Source of the DNA: Hofstenia miamia
Lineage: Eukaryota; Xenacoelomorpha; Acoela
Length of the DNA: 64,000 nucleotides
Direction: 5' to 3'
Assembly (NCBI GenBank): GCA_004352715.1
Contig: SCFE01000083.1
Span: 173,687 to 237,686 of the forward strand
Of this stretch, positions 23,520 to 36,711 are shown in pieces (positions within the stretch are counted from its first letter, which is position 1; every line of letters starts with the position of its first letter). The position numbers were made by a program, and so were the translations under genes. A model generated the notes under the pieces. It worked only from the letters and a program-made list of their open reading frames with translations, did not search any database and was not told where the DNA came from.

Positions 23520-25796
23520 AATCTTTGTATATTCGACCTAAGAGCGCAAAAAGTGAAATATATACTCTCACTTTCGCTATATATAATATATGATTTAAGA
23601 CTCTTGAGAATGGGCTATATTGTGATTGTCAAACAATGTCAGACGATTGAATGTTCTTTCAAATTGTCAGATAGTCTTCAAATATTAGAATTAGGTAAAG
23701 TTTTTTATAAAATTAAATTAAATGTCAATCTTTGTTGAATATTAAGGATGATTGCAAAAATTTCAATATTTATTGCCAAGGGAAATGTCCACTGTTAATG
23801 CTTTTAATGAAGAAACCCCATGCTGATAATATTGAAGTGATGGGACATTTTTATACATATTTTATTACAATCAATTTCATAGCAGTGTTCTTTTCACCAA
23901 CAAATATAACTTCTCATTAAAATTCAAAAAATATATGAATGTATACATTTTAAATCTATTTTGATTGTATGTCATTGTTAAATTCATTTCTACGAATTTC
24001 AAAAATGAATTAGAAAACTTATAGTTTTTGAAGGCTTGAACAATTTTATCTGATGTCAGTAATGATGTATGTATTTTGCATTTGTGTGATAACGGCAATG
24101 TAGTACATATCAAGCATACATGCTTTTGATAAATTTGACAACTATTGAAACAACTGTTTTTTGTACTAAGAATATTTAGTATTCCCCCTGATTTTTAAAA
24201 TTTCTAATCAGACTCATCAAAAAACCAAAATTAATAAGCTTTTTGCGCATATTTCATCTGGGTCTACAAAAGCTACACTTCATGTGCTAATGAATGAAAA
24301 ATATCAGAACATCAAGTTAGACCCACTATCATGAAGTATTGCATTATTTCACATTAAATATTTTGAAAATCTTTATAAGCAGAATTTTTGCCAATTTTAA
24401 CTTTTTGAATTCAACTATATATTTTATTCAAAACTGTGTATAGAGTTCTGTCGTGGTCGAGTCACAATTGATTTACTGGGTCCAGGTTCACGCAAGTGAC
24501 ATCTTCACCTATTTCATTTTTACTGGAACCAGTATGTTTCCGAGACTACAGTTTTGTGGAAAACGGATTTCCATGTAGAAACCTATGGTCCAGAATTGTT
24601 ACTGTGAAAGTGGCGAATTAGTATTAAAAACAGCTGAATAACGCCCAGAATCAAGTAATTCAAAGAATAAAACGAATGTAGAGATGAGGACTTGATAAAA
24701 TAATAATCGAATTGAATGTTGAGCTTAAGCTGCTAGCTCTAAAAGCTTGCAAAATGCTCCAAGTTGACTGTTCAAAGCAGAAAAATTTTTATTCTTTGAG
24801 CCATTAATGAACTAACTTCTCCAATGTGCATTAGAAGTACGTTGTCTACATCGCCTATAAATATGGAACATGCAATCACAAATCAAATTTTGTTGTATGG
24901 CTTCAATGAAAACTTAGTGCTGAAGCCCTATTTTTTGAAGGCTCTTCAATTAGTAACAATTTTGAGGAAATGTTGGAAAATCATTTTTTGATAAATAACG
25001 GTGATTTACAAAGCAACTGTTCAATAGGATGGTGCACTTTCAAGGATAGAAAAGTCAGTGAATGCCTGAGTCAATTTGAGTTTTTTTGTGTTCACAATAT
25101 TCCTGCTGATATTCTAAAAAAAGTGATTGACAACTTTTGAGAGCTCTAAGGCACAATAATGGTGGACACATTAATAACTATGACTGTTTTTAGAATTCCC
25201 GCATTTATGTTGTTAAAATTTTTACAAATTAGGGTGTATCTACTTTTGGTTCAGTATTATTAAGATCACAATTCGACAGTTACACAGAGACAAACTGTAT
25301 ATATTTTTTTAGGCTTCGGTGGAATGCGATGTCTGCAGACGGATCTGGAAAACACAAGTTTAGTTGTGTGGTCAGGTGAAGTCCTAAATGTTGGCCAGTG
25401 ACTGTTTGCACTCCTTTCGCGTTTAGCTTCGCCTGTCAGTGTTTGTAGTTTTAACTGTAACTATTCTTCGGGCCACCTTGCTCAGCAAAGGTAATCAGTC
25501 TTGTTGACTGAACAAGTACGTAAAATCGTCCTTTTTACCTTACACATTTTCCACCAAATAATATGTCAATTTGTCAGTAATGGTATGCGAGACTGTGATT
25601 TCCGCAGAAAAGTTCTTAACGCCATTGTATGCACATTTTAGCTGATTTCCCTCCCCACTTGGGTCACTTTCCCCACGATGATCTCGCTTATTGTGGTGTC
25701 ATTGTTGCCTTCCATTAATTTGACGGCAGCGTCCTTGTATTTTGTCTGAATAACGTTTCCAAGATGTTTTACCGGCGGGAACGTTACGGTATTTCC

Positions 25797-25817
25797 ACCG
25801 TTACCGCCGGTAACGGT
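25797..25817. repeat. GC-rich 9-bp-arm hairpin
   Basis: ACCGTTACC, loop GCC, GGTAACGGT. Upstream related words (CCGGCGGGAACGTTACGG at about 25772) suggest a short CGGTAA-based repeat cluster, standing out against AT-rich flanks. Confidence 0.75.
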
Positions 25818-25836
25818 ATGCCACCGAAGCCTAATA

Positions 25837-25932
25837 CATATATATATATATATATATATANNNNNNNNNNNNNNNNNNNNNNNNNNNNNNNNNNNNNNNN
25901 NNNNNNNNNNNNNNNNNNNNNNNNNNNNNCTA

Positions 25933-25967
<35 letters not shown>
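25837..25967. repeat. (TA)n microsatellite with 69-base gap
   Basis: TA repeats at 25837-25860 and 25936-25967 surround Ns at 25861-25929. Both sides are preceded by CTAATACA, so the gap may represent the same tract entered twice. Confidence 0.9.
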
Positions 25968-25969
<2 letters not shown>

Positions 25970-27294
25970 ATTCTTATATATGTTATTGGGTTTCTTTTCA
26001 ACGTATAGGATTCAAATTGGCTGGAAAAATCTAAATTCTTGGAGGCGAAGTATTGGCAACAAACATTGTCGTAAGGAAAACATTAGATATAATGAAGTGT
26101 TTTAGGAAAATCAACTCATTATAGAAATGCAGCACATATGTTTTGTGAAAATAGTCCTGGACAATAGAGAAAGTTTTGTTCTGCTGTAGAGCTATTCCTT
26201 ATTCCAAAAATGAAACTCATTGTATAGTAACATTTATTTGATCATGTTTTAATCGCTCTGATTCTAATCTCTGTTCTACCCATCTTGCAGAATGATAAAT
26301 GTCCAAAATTTTATAAAATCGTCAACTGTTCATATGACATGTTCTGCATTATAATGTAAAACATTTTTTGATGAATGACCCACTTATCATACAATAGAAA
26401 AGTTATTTGAGCTTTCCCTTGACCTAATACTTATGTGAAAATTTGAATTTCAATTTATCACAATTAAAAATTATTGTTGTAACTAAAATATATGTTCTAT
26501 TTAGTATATTTTTAATAATAAAATTCCTTTAGACGACTATACTATTAATTTTTTATTGATTTGTATGCTGATAGAGTGCTATTAATTATCTCATGCATGA
26601 ATTATAAATAAGGGCATATCTGATAGTTAGTGAATTTACTAATGCTGTATGGAGTTAAATATTTAATGAAAACGACAATATCCAAATGCCCAGACTGCTT
26701 AGAGATAATTATAGTAGTTTCTAAGTCGACTTATTCTGAAAAAATGTGCTCCTTAAAGAAGAAATATGGCTAATTAGTTTTGTAAATGTCAATAAAATGA
26801 GTCGTTAGAAAATGATATATGATATGAAGTGATTGTCCAGATAACAACCAATAGTATTCATTGCTGCTTAGCATTTTATCAATTCACAATTTTTTGTGCT
26901 TCTATCTTTCATAAACATTTAGTACATGCTATATTTGACTTTGCATAGGTTAAATGGAAAGAGCGCGTGGTTTCATAGATTTTTTAAATGTCGCTTGACT
27001 CTAAGCAATAATTGACTCATGGTTTCTAGGTACTAGGGGATATGTTTTTAGCAATTTTTTCTTGTTTCATTCAATTGCCTATATACGACAGAGTAATAGA
27101 TGTTTTCATAAGATATACATTATAATAAGAAAATATCGTATATCAAATATGCTTAGCCATTTTTCGTACACCAAATCATTATAAATAAAATCATAGCTTT
27201 TCAATTAGAGTCCTATGGTACCGGGAAACAAAGCACGGAAATAAAATATGTAGAATAAAAATTGGCTATTAATTTTTAATCAAAATTAGAAAAT

Positions 27295-28723
27295 TTGTAT
27301 TGGAAAAATATATTCGGCAACCTGAAAAAATTTTAACAAATGAGCAACTTAGAAAAAAGTAAATTCCAAATAAGATACATAAATTAATAATTGATGCAAT
27401 ATAAGCAATTAGCAACAAAATTCTCTCTTCTAACATTTTGTAGGATGTCCCTTTGAAAGAATAACAGCTTCAAGGCGATCAGGGATTTGAGCAAACAGTC
27501 TTTCAATAAAGCTGTTGGGAATTGGATAAATTTTTTCTTTATTGCGCTCCACAGCTCACCCTAAGTGTGAAGCGTATGCTGTCCAATTCGATATTTGACC
27601 TCTTTCCACATATTTTCGATAATGTTAAGGTCTGGAGATTGGCTAGGCCAGTCAGCAAGAGATATCACCCCCTTTATTGAGGAGGAAATTTTTCAGTTCT
27701 TTTGAAGTATGACATGGAGCACCATCCTACTGATATATTGATCACTTTTATGTAATGGCAATAGTTTATTTTCTAGAATCCGAGCATATTAAGAGCTTAA
27801 GAGAATACCAGTGATGTGAACAAGCTTGTGAAAGCCACACTTCCATATTGCACCCCATACTATTACGGACGTCCCACCATAATTCATGGTCCCCGACTAA
27901 GTTGAGAAAAGAATCTGAACTTCTCCCCTGCTGGTTTCTTTATCAACATTCCTTTCGAATAGTATATCTTAAATCTTGACTCATCTGAAAATATAACATT
28001 AGACCAATGTTCAGATGAATTGTCTCATATTTAATTTGGCCGACCTCAGCCAGTGTAATCTTTGCTTTGAGGTTAAGAATGGCTTTCTGGGTACCACGAA
28101 AGTCCTAATTGAGTACTTCTTCAGAATGTTTCGCACAGTTCTTGCTGTCAAGAGGTGACCATCAGCCCATTCCTTGCAAAATTCTTCTGAAGTCTTCCTG
28201 GGATTTCGTTTTGAAAAGCACATAAGAACTGGTTGGAAGGTTTTGGAGGTCTTCTTTGGTCTTCCGGACTTTGGCTTGAGGGCAATGATGCTTTCAGAAG
28301 TGAAACGTCTGATGATATCCCCGACAGCTGTATTACGTTGACTCATCCCTTCCAAATGTTTGGAGATAATCAACTAGCGGATGGCAAGAGGTACGTAACC
28401 AAGCATCATATATGGCGAAGAAAGACTGTTATTAGACATTTTCAATATAAATTGACTGAAAAAAGCTCAACCAATGAAAGATTCTCTGATTTGGTCTGAA
28501 GTGGCTGAGTACATTTTTCCAAGAAAAGATTAGCTAACTAAAAGCATTGTAACATTTCTCCTTGGGATTTAAAGTAAACCGTGATAATTGTGTCTCAACA
28601 TTGATGAATTCCTCTTTCTGCAACCGCAAATCTAATTATAAAATAACTATGACATTCTTGGAGTCCATTTCTTAGAAATATTTATAACAAATCATGGGTG
28701 GCCGAATTTTTTTTCCAGTACTG
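27295..28723 (-). mobile_element. Tc1-like DNA transposon, degenerate
   Basis: A Tc1/mariner element of about 1.43 kb on the minus strand. The right end reads, outward in, TA then CAGTACTGGAAAAAAAATTC and GGCCACC; the left end near 27295-27324 has a diverged version (GTATTGG...ATTCGGCAACC). The transposase is read from 28373 leftwards. Since the left terminus is eroded and frames are broken, the element is dead. Confidence 0.85.
27440..28373 (-). pseudogene. Tc1-type DD34E transposase, broken
   Basis: The N-terminal 120 residues are open (28373-28011): a helix-turn-helix region with GDIIRRF and the basic linker KPKSGRPKKTS, then a second HTH (ARTVRNILKKY) and RKPFLTSKQRLHWLRSAK, all standard Tc1 landmarks. 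The catalytic half follows in mixed frames: DGAPCHTSKELKNFL near 27715-27685 with the second Asp, and LNIIENMWKEVKYRIGQHT near 27625-27570 with the Glu, ending GHPTKC and a stop near 27440. Frameshifts and internal stops separate the blocks. It would have excised and reinserted the element at TA sites. Confidence 0.85.
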
Positions 28724-28725
28724 TA

Positions 28726-31549
28726 TGTTGTAAGTTCGCATTCATATTAATAACCGGTTAATTCAAAAAATTTTCAGCAAAATATATGAAAAATTTAAAA
28801 ACTGAATGAATGTTTAGGGTCTATTTTCAAAAATTTCTGGGGGCTTTTCTCCGCATTTGGTCTCTAATTCGATCATGACTAGGATGCCCTTGGTAGAAAA
28901 AATGCTTTTACTAATTTGATAAACATTTTGAAAATAAGAAACACGATATAATGACCAGAATTATTGAAAATTTTAAACTTTGGGAAGCTGGAATTTTCTG
29001 CCTTACACAACTGATTTTAAATTCGGCACAACACATCGAAAGCCTGTGTATTGGATAGGATCTATGCGACTACTTCTTACTCAATATCAGCTAGTAAAGC
29101 AATTTGCATGAATTGATTGACGATATGAAGCAGAACGACAAAGATCACTTGGAATTCTCTGCACTTCTTTTTAAATTAGTATTTTGAAACTCCATAAACT
29201 TCTTTGTAGAACAAAATTGGATCCGAATTATCTTACTCAAACTTAATTTAGAAGTGTATCATATGGATTTGTATTTATTGCAAATGCTAGTTTACATATA
29301 ATATTTGATAAGATTTGAGACGAATTATAATTTAATTAACGAATATTTATTCCATTAGAATTGTACGTCTGTGACGTCCTTATGACGTATTTGTTTGTCT
29401 AAACTTAAGATTGTCAGATTTTTAAAAATGGGCGCTGCTCTTATCCACCAAAGATGGTTTATACGCGATTGTTCTTTTCGTCATGTAAATATTCAAAGCT
29501 TGCAATTCGCATCTTTTCTTCTATGATACAATGGACTACTAAATACTATTTAGTAGACAATTATGATACCTATAAAATTGAAAAGTATTTTCTATATCTA
29601 ATTATAAGATCAATACAATATGTTTGTTGTTGGATAACTCGTGAATCCTCGCATCATCACAAATACTTTACCATGTGTGTAATTGAGAAATGGTCTCAAG
29701 TTTGTCATTTGGACCGGGGTTATCGAAATTGTTTAACTGTAAGCATTACAACATCAAAGAAGGTTACGAGATTTCACTAGTGCCGTATTTTGAAAAGCTT
29801 ATTGATTACAACGAATTGAACTTTGAAGAAAGACAACAATTTTAAAAACTAGTTCTTATCGACACTATCGTATTTCTAAGCAATTTTTTTTTGTAAAGCT
29901 TTTCAATTAATTCCGCAATCCCGGAATTCCTTGACCAACATGCTCATTGTTTTGCTTATTACCTGCACTTTTATTTCACAGTGAATATCTAAGTATAACA
30001 ATATTTAGGCTGCGGCAAAACATCATTCTGTAATAAAAGAATTTTAAAAATCAACAAAAAGACATATTGAATTGGGCCTATAAAATTAGTTGTAGGTAAT
30101 AAGTAGGACTAATATTCGTACATTAAAGTGTTTCCCAAAATGGCTGTCAACTAGTAATGGATAGAGTTTTCTGAAAAAGTATGTACCTACGTTCTTAAAA
30201 AATATACTCTAACACATTGCTAAGCACAAGACTGTAAAATATACTTGGATGTAGCTTACTCATGTAAACAGTACCTTATAAAAAATCCCGGGAATGGTAA
30301 ATATCGGAATTCAATCACAGGGAATTACAAACGCTTTTGCAATATATATGCCAAGTTAGGTAATTAATGATACTATGGAGTTTAACTAGTTTAAGGCATA
30401 TGAGAAAATTTTAACACAATTTTAAACTTTTCTTTTTATGAGTAGAAAGTGTTCTAAAACTGATCTAATGTTTCATTAATCACTAAGGAATCATGGCTTC
30501 AGTTATTGACCAGTTACTATCCTGTAATAGAGTACAATCCAAAACACTGTTTACATCACATAATTGGCAATGGCTTAAAATTTAAGCTCAGCACCCTGAA
30601 AAGCTAGAACCATTCAGTGTATCTCTAAATAAATTAAAATGCATGCTCACCAAGAACCAAGCTAACACCAAAAGATACTAGCAAACTGCAACCTAGACTC
30701 AGCCAAATTGAAATTAAAAAAATGACCCCAAGGAAAGCCTGGGTTCAAAAGGGTGATTTGAGAATAGTTGGACGGAACAACCAACAATAAGGAAATAAAC
30801 CAAACTGAAAATATACTAGCAAAATATATTATTAGTTTTGCATTGGAAAATTTGAATTTAAGAACAACAAATGAAAGACAGAAGGCTTCAGGTTTCGCTT
30901 AATTAACTTGCTTTGATCTACAAAGAACACGTTAAACCCTCTTCCATTATTTCATTATATCCTAAGCCAAATTCATACCTGAATATTTTTAGCTATAATT
31001 ATGAATTCCCAGTATACTGTAAATTCAGAGAAAAAGAAGACTGTACTTCTAATTGCCTACATGTTACAAAGACAAATAATTCGTAGTTCTATGCTGAACT
31101 CGAACACCATTTTATTGCACTTAAAAAGTAATGTAAAACTTACAAACACATTTAAACCACATAAAATAGTGGTGAATAAATTTAATTATGATAAATTGTA
31201 AGACGATAGGAAAAATAAAGCTAAAAAAAGAAACAGAAATACTCACGAAATTGTCACAAATGGTTTGCATTAAAAATGCTTCTTGAATTATTCAGTTATT
31301 TATAAATTTTAACCTAGTCTGCTATTTATATAAATTTATATAGACTCTAACCCTAACCAGTTGCCATACCTAATGTTCAGATAATTATATGATTTTTGTA
31401 AGTCCCCCTCCAGGCGCAACATGCAGAAAGTTAAAGTTCACAATCAGCAGGGATTTTAGAACGTGAATGAAATTCACATTTTGAGTATCTATATTAGATA
31501 GTTCGTGAGTGTTTAAATTGATTTAACGAAACCAACTCTGATTGTTAAA
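28726..31549. other. AT-rich intergenic stretch, nothing firm
   Basis: A 108-codon open frame at 29454-29780 has no motif or splice context that supports it. No repeats or transposon landmarks were recognised. Confidence 0.5.
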
Positions 31550-31654
31550 ATGAAAGTAATTCAGTTTCTTACAGTTATTACGTTTCTGGTATTCACTATA
31601 GTCAATCTCCTTCTCCTTGTCCTGCTCGTCAGAATGCACAGATTCCAATATTAA
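31550..31654 (+). CDS. Possible 34-residue hydrophobic peptide or signal-anchor exon
   Basis: A short open frame starts MKVIQFLTVITFLVF and runs on as a Leu/Val-rich segment, then RMHRFQY and a TAA stop. It has the form of a signal peptide or single membrane helix: one basic residue, about 24 hydrophobic residues, then basic residues. A GTGAAA sequence follows the stop and could be a splice donor only if the stop lies in a terminal exon. The pyrimidine-rich run CTCCTTCTCCTTGTCCTG alone would produce such a hydrophobic peptide, so a chance reading is quite possible. No homologue is recognised. Confidence 0.2.
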   Translation: MKVIQFLTVITFLVFTIVNLLLLVLLVRMHRFQY

Positions 31655-31696
31655 GGTGAAACCTAAATATTCAAAGGTGATTATTTTGTAGTTAGC

Positions 31697-31722
31697 CATA
31701 TATATATATATATATATATATA
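31697..31722. repeat. (TA)n microsatellite
   Basis: Uninterrupted TA repeat at the left edge of the duplicated block 31719-33996. Confidence 0.9.
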
Positions 31723-33996
31723 ATATTGTTTACTATATTCATATGATTATAATTATTTATTGCAGTTTTACATTTAATTTAAGAATTGTTTTTTATAATT
31801 TGTCTAAATTTGCACTCAAAACAAATTTTTGCTGAAATTCATCAAGCTCATCAAAGTATTCAAAATAGCGAAGCCTCCTTCAAAAAAGTCTTGTCAAAAT
31901 TAATTGCAGAATGTGTATCCACTTTGTAATAATTGAAAGATCATTAATTTGAGAGGGATATTTGTGAAACATTGAAAATTAGTACTAATGCTTTGTAAAT
32001 GTGTTCTTAAATTATATAATGTATTTTCAATCTTTCGCTATATTCCGTAAAACAAACAATTTAGACTTTAAGAAAAACAGTTATTGAATGTCTTATCATC
32101 ATATTCACAGCGATCGTAATTAAATACAATAATTACGAGAAATCTCTGAAACGATCCGTAAATTGATGTTAACAAAAATCCGTAAAATTTCATAGCACTA
32201 AATGCAGTTTTAATTCAATTATATAGCTTTTGAATTTTACATAGACTGTCGTAAACGCCAATCAGTAGAGCATAGCAAGTTAATTTGGACTCTTTTTCAT
32301 TATTTGACTTAATGTTTAATCATTGCATTACATTGTTAGCTTTATATTAAATATTAAATTTTTTCAGCAGTCATTAATTTTTGATAGTTTGAGAACTAAG
32401 TCTAAAATTCAAGTTCAAAATATCATACAATGTCCTCCAGCCAGATTCATTTGCTTTGTTGAATTTTAATGATTTTAGTCTAATCTGAGTAAAGCTTTTT
32501 TTTGTAATTAGGCTTGGATGCAATTTAATTTATGTGAAAGCAAACAAATTGTGAAACACATATGAAGTTTTCTTCTCTTATTATTTATAAATAGCATGCT
32601 TTATCCGTGGCATACCACTGTCAAAATGCCACTTCCACAAAAAACAAGTTTCTAGATTAAAAATATTACATAAACTTAATTAGAGTTTGCAACTTTCATT
32701 GTTTCCAGGTTTATCCATGTTAGAAGACTTCGTAATTGGTTTTTGAAATATATTCTTTCAGCACTGTCTTTAACCGAATACTGTCTGTGATGTAAAATTA
32801 AAATCTATTGTTGAGATAGGATTTATATCAAAGTATTTTAATTGAAAAACAACTGAAGTACCAAAGTAGAGATAAAAGTTCANTATAATATTGTTTACTA
32901 TATTCATATGATTACAATTATTTATTGCAGTTTTACATTTAATTTAAGAATTGTTTTTTATAATTTGTCTAAATTTGCACTTAAAACAAATTTTTGCTGA
33001 AATTCATCAAGCTCATCAAAGTATTCAAAATAGCGAAGCCTCCTTCAAAAAAGTCTTGTCAAAATTAATTGCAGAATGTGTATCCACTTTGTAATAATTG
33101 AAAGATCATTAATTTGAGAGGGATATTTGTGAAACATTGAAAATTAGTACTAATGCTTTGTAAATGTGTTCTTAAATTATATAATGTATTTTCAATCTTT
33201 CGCTATATTCCGTAAAACAAACATTTAGACTTTAAGAAAAACAGTTATTGAATGTCTTATCATCATATTCACAGCGATCGTAATTAAATACAATAATTAC
33301 GAGAAATCTCTGAAACGATCCGTAAATTGATGTTAACAAAAATCCGTAAAATTTCATAGCACTAAATGCAGTTTTAATTCAATTATATAGTTTTTGAATT
33401 TTACAAAGACTGTCGTAAACGCCAATCAGTAGAGCATAGCAAGTTAATTTGGACTCTTTTTCATTATTTGACTTAATATTTAATCATTGCATTACATTGT
33501 TAGCTTTATATTAAATATTAAATTTTTTCAGCAGTCATTAATTTTTGATAGTTTGAGAACTAAGTCTAAAATTCAAGTTCAAAATATCATACAATGTCCT
33601 CCAGCCAGATTCATTTGCTTTGTTGAATTTTAATGATTTTAATTTATGTGAAAGCAAACAAATTGTGAAACACATATGAAGTTTTCTTCTCTTATTATTT
33701 ATAAATAGCATGCTTTATCCGTGGCATACCACTGTCAAAATGCCACTTCCACAAAAAACAAGTTTCTAGATTAAAAATATTACATAAACTTAATTAGAGT
33801 TTGCAACTTTCATTGTTTCCAGGTTTATCCATGTTAGAAGACTTCGTAATTGGTTTTTGAAATATATTCTTTCAGCACTGTCTTTAACCGAATACTGTCT
33901 GTGATGTAAAATTAAAATCTATTGTTGAGATAGGATTTATATCAAAGTATTTTAATTGAAAAACAACTGAAGTACCAAAGTAGAGATAAAAGTTCA
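31719..33996. repeat. ~1.1-kb near-identical duplication joined by one N
   Basis: Copy 1 is 31719-32882, copy 2 is 32884-33996, separated by N at 32883. Copy 2 lacks about 50 bp present in copy 1 (around 32475-32525), lacks one A in an A run, and differs at several single bases (for example ATAGCTTTT against ATAGTTTTT). The rest is identical. This pattern fits the two alleles of a heterozygous individual placed in tandem by the assembler. No coding sequence is seen in either copy. Confidence 0.85.
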
Positions 33997-34663
33997 CTTC
34001 AAATTTAGAAATTAATTGGTAATCAATAAAATTTATTGCATGAAGCTATAGATATCGATGTCCTTTCAAATTGAGAGGCAATTTATTTGGGTCGACTAAA
34101 CCCAAAATATTTATAGGGTCTAAGTAATGTGGAGGCATATAATATTGCGAAATATTTTTTTTAATCTAAATCTTTGTTTTGACACTGAAATTATAACCAA
34201 GCAGTGTCCTCTAAAGTGTACTCTAGAAAATTTGCTTACAACTGATTTCATTTATTCCTAATGTTCATCAAAATTGAACTATGCGTAAATTTATTCAATT
34301 GTTATTGTTTAAAATTATTGTTATTTTTTTACAAGAAAATTCCTTAACAAATTTTGAATGTGTCTTGACTAGAGGCAAGAATACTCGTGCTAAATCTATA
34401 TGCTATATATTTAAATGTAAATGCATATTTTCAAATAATGCATGTAGTTTTTTTTACACATTTCCAAGCACTAGCACTCATGTAGGCTGCATGTGGCATA
34501 CTTCTGAAAAGCTTTGCTTCAAAGAAATGATGTTTTATATTTGTCTCTTTTGAAATTTTTTTGAATTGAAATTGCCAAAATAATTGCAGTAAATTGTATA
34601 TTCATTGCAATGCATACGATGTGAGCATAAATTGCTTAGAAGTACCAATGGGCTAATTATAAT

Positions 34664-34694
<31 letters not shown>

Positions 34695-36306
34695 ACTTTA
34701 TACTCATTTGATTGATGTACACATTAAATAAAACTATTTATTGGTCAATTGTCAATTGTATGTACTAAAACGTTTATAATATATGTTACAATAACGATCT
34801 TCATTGTATATTATCATGGAATGAAAATGATTATTGGAAGAAAACAAACACTTAATTTGGGTTGTGAATTAAATTACATAACGTCAGATTGAAGCAAAAT
34901 TGGTTAAGTCAAAATTGAGATTTCGAGAAACACAAAGTTGCATTTGTTAATTTATGAAGTTTTCTACTTTGAAAACAAATTTTGGCAACATTCTACTGAT
35001 GCATCTATTGACATATAACTTAAGTGAGTGCTTCAAATGATATATACAACATTGGCTACAAGGTACAATTTGTGTCATGAAAGTAAAAAAATTTTTTTTA
35101 CTGAACCCATTTTCGCTTGAACCTAAATTGTTATAATGTAACATATTTTATATTTTGTAGACATAAATGCATAACTAATCACATTGCAAAATATATTTTG
35201 TTTGTTCTCTAGATGGAATGCCATAAAATTTAATGTATTCCCGCAAAAGAAAGGGTATTTCAAAACGCTACCTTTGAACAGGATTTTTTGAATTTGCATT
35301 TAAATGAGTTGATACAACTGCTTGAAAGAGGAAGATAGCCTTTAATATAAATCACTGGGATTTTGGTTGACTGAATCTTTGAAATGTGGGAGACAGCCTT
35401 TGATATATATTTTTATATCTGATTTCGTGTTTATTAATTTGAGAAAAATTCTCTTCTCTAAGATTTTATGCATAAAGTTACATGGCTTCTTGAATGATAA
35501 TTATTGAATATATAAGATCTAATAAGCACAACTGGAAGAGCATATTTAAAAAATCAGACTTTTTATGACCAATTTCTATCCTATCCCACGAGGCTTTTTG
35601 TTGTTCCATTATGTTCCCTGTAAGTGCCCCAGAAGTTGCTTTGTTTATTATGATGTCATTTGGCTGTCAAGTATGTTTCAAAAGGATAATAAAAATGTAC
35701 CTTTGCACCACGTTATATGTGAAAATCTGGGTGATAATTTTATTTCCGTTTTGTGAGTAGTTTTCAGTGAAGTGCGGTTACTATTTTTGTTTAATGCTGA
35801 TGTGGGTTGTGTTGGGTTGGGCACAAACGTTTCGGTTGCAGGTAGGGTTGAGCACGAAAATCTGTACCCAAGTGCACCCTTGTTACTAATGTAGAAAACA
35901 TCGTTTTCATGTAATATGAAAATATTTTAGTGAGAATTTTGCTGTTTTTATTTTCAATACAATTTTGATCAACTCACAAAGACGTTTTTTAGATTATTAT
36001 ATTAGACTCATCTGTGTTGTCAACCAGTTAAAATAAAGCAATTGCATTTTTTACAAATCATACAAAATAAGTTACAAAAAAGTGCTAAAACATTTTCCAC
36101 GAGATTTTAATCACTCTCATAAAATAGCAACTTCCTTTATGAGTGCCCCATTTCAAGCTATGGGATGGGACGTACATGGGCCATGTCTAATGTGAAGCCT
36201 GCTAATAACAAAGTTCAAATACTGATAAATTGCACATTGCATCTTAATTACAATCTAAAATTTCATATACATTTATATAAATGTAAATTTTTGAAAAGAT
36301 TCCATT
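33997..36306. other. AT-rich stretch; one dispersed repeat copy
   Basis: No supported gene. A (TA)n tract lies at 34669-34693. 35795-35900 is GT-rich and resembles 61490-61570 (shared blocks GTTGGG..., CCCAAGT/CTCAAGTCCACCCTTG), probably two copies of a dispersed, MITE-like repeat. Confidence 0.4.
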
Positions 36307-36711
36307 CCTTAAAAAAACGAAATAGGTGAATGTAGAAAATTAAAAGAATGGTGAGAAACAAAGAAATTTGAAATTTTGTTGCCATCAAGATTCAACTAAA
36401 CAAACAATCCTATAAATTTGTATTTGATAGTGAATGGAAACGGAGTAGAAAAAACAGTAGTCAAAAACGAAATATCGAAAAGCACAATTAAAAAACGTCA
36501 TATCAAAGTCGNNNNNNNNNNCCTTAAAAAAACGAAATAGGTGAATGTAGAAAATTAAAAGAATGGTGAGAAACTAAGAAATTTGAAATTTTGTTGCCAT
36601 CAAGATTCAACTAAACAAACAATCCTATAAATTTGTATTTGATAGTAGAAAAAACAGTAGTCAAAAACGAAATATCGAAAAGCACAATTAAAAAACGTCA
36701 TATCAAAGTCG
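36307..36711. repeat. ~200-bp near-identical duplication around a 10-N gap
   Basis: 36307-36511 and 36522-36711 flank Ns at 36512-36521. Copy 2 lacks 15 bp (a GAATGGAAACGGAGT-type segment) and has at least one substitution. Probable tandemly placed alleles. Confidence 0.85.

Larger units (their letters stand above)
23520..27294. other. AT-rich intergenic stretch, minor repeats
   Basis: No supported gene. 24460-24660 is a probable second copy of the dispersed repeat near 22140-22500. 25300-25830 is less AT-rich and ends in a GC-rich hairpin at 25797-25817 beside a (TA)n tract and gap. The open frame spanning that gap is an artefact of TA repeats and Ns. Confidence 0.4.

Noticed and set aside
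29454-29780. 108-codon open frame
   Set aside because: No recognisable domain, biased AT-rich composition and no splice or repeat context; may be chance.
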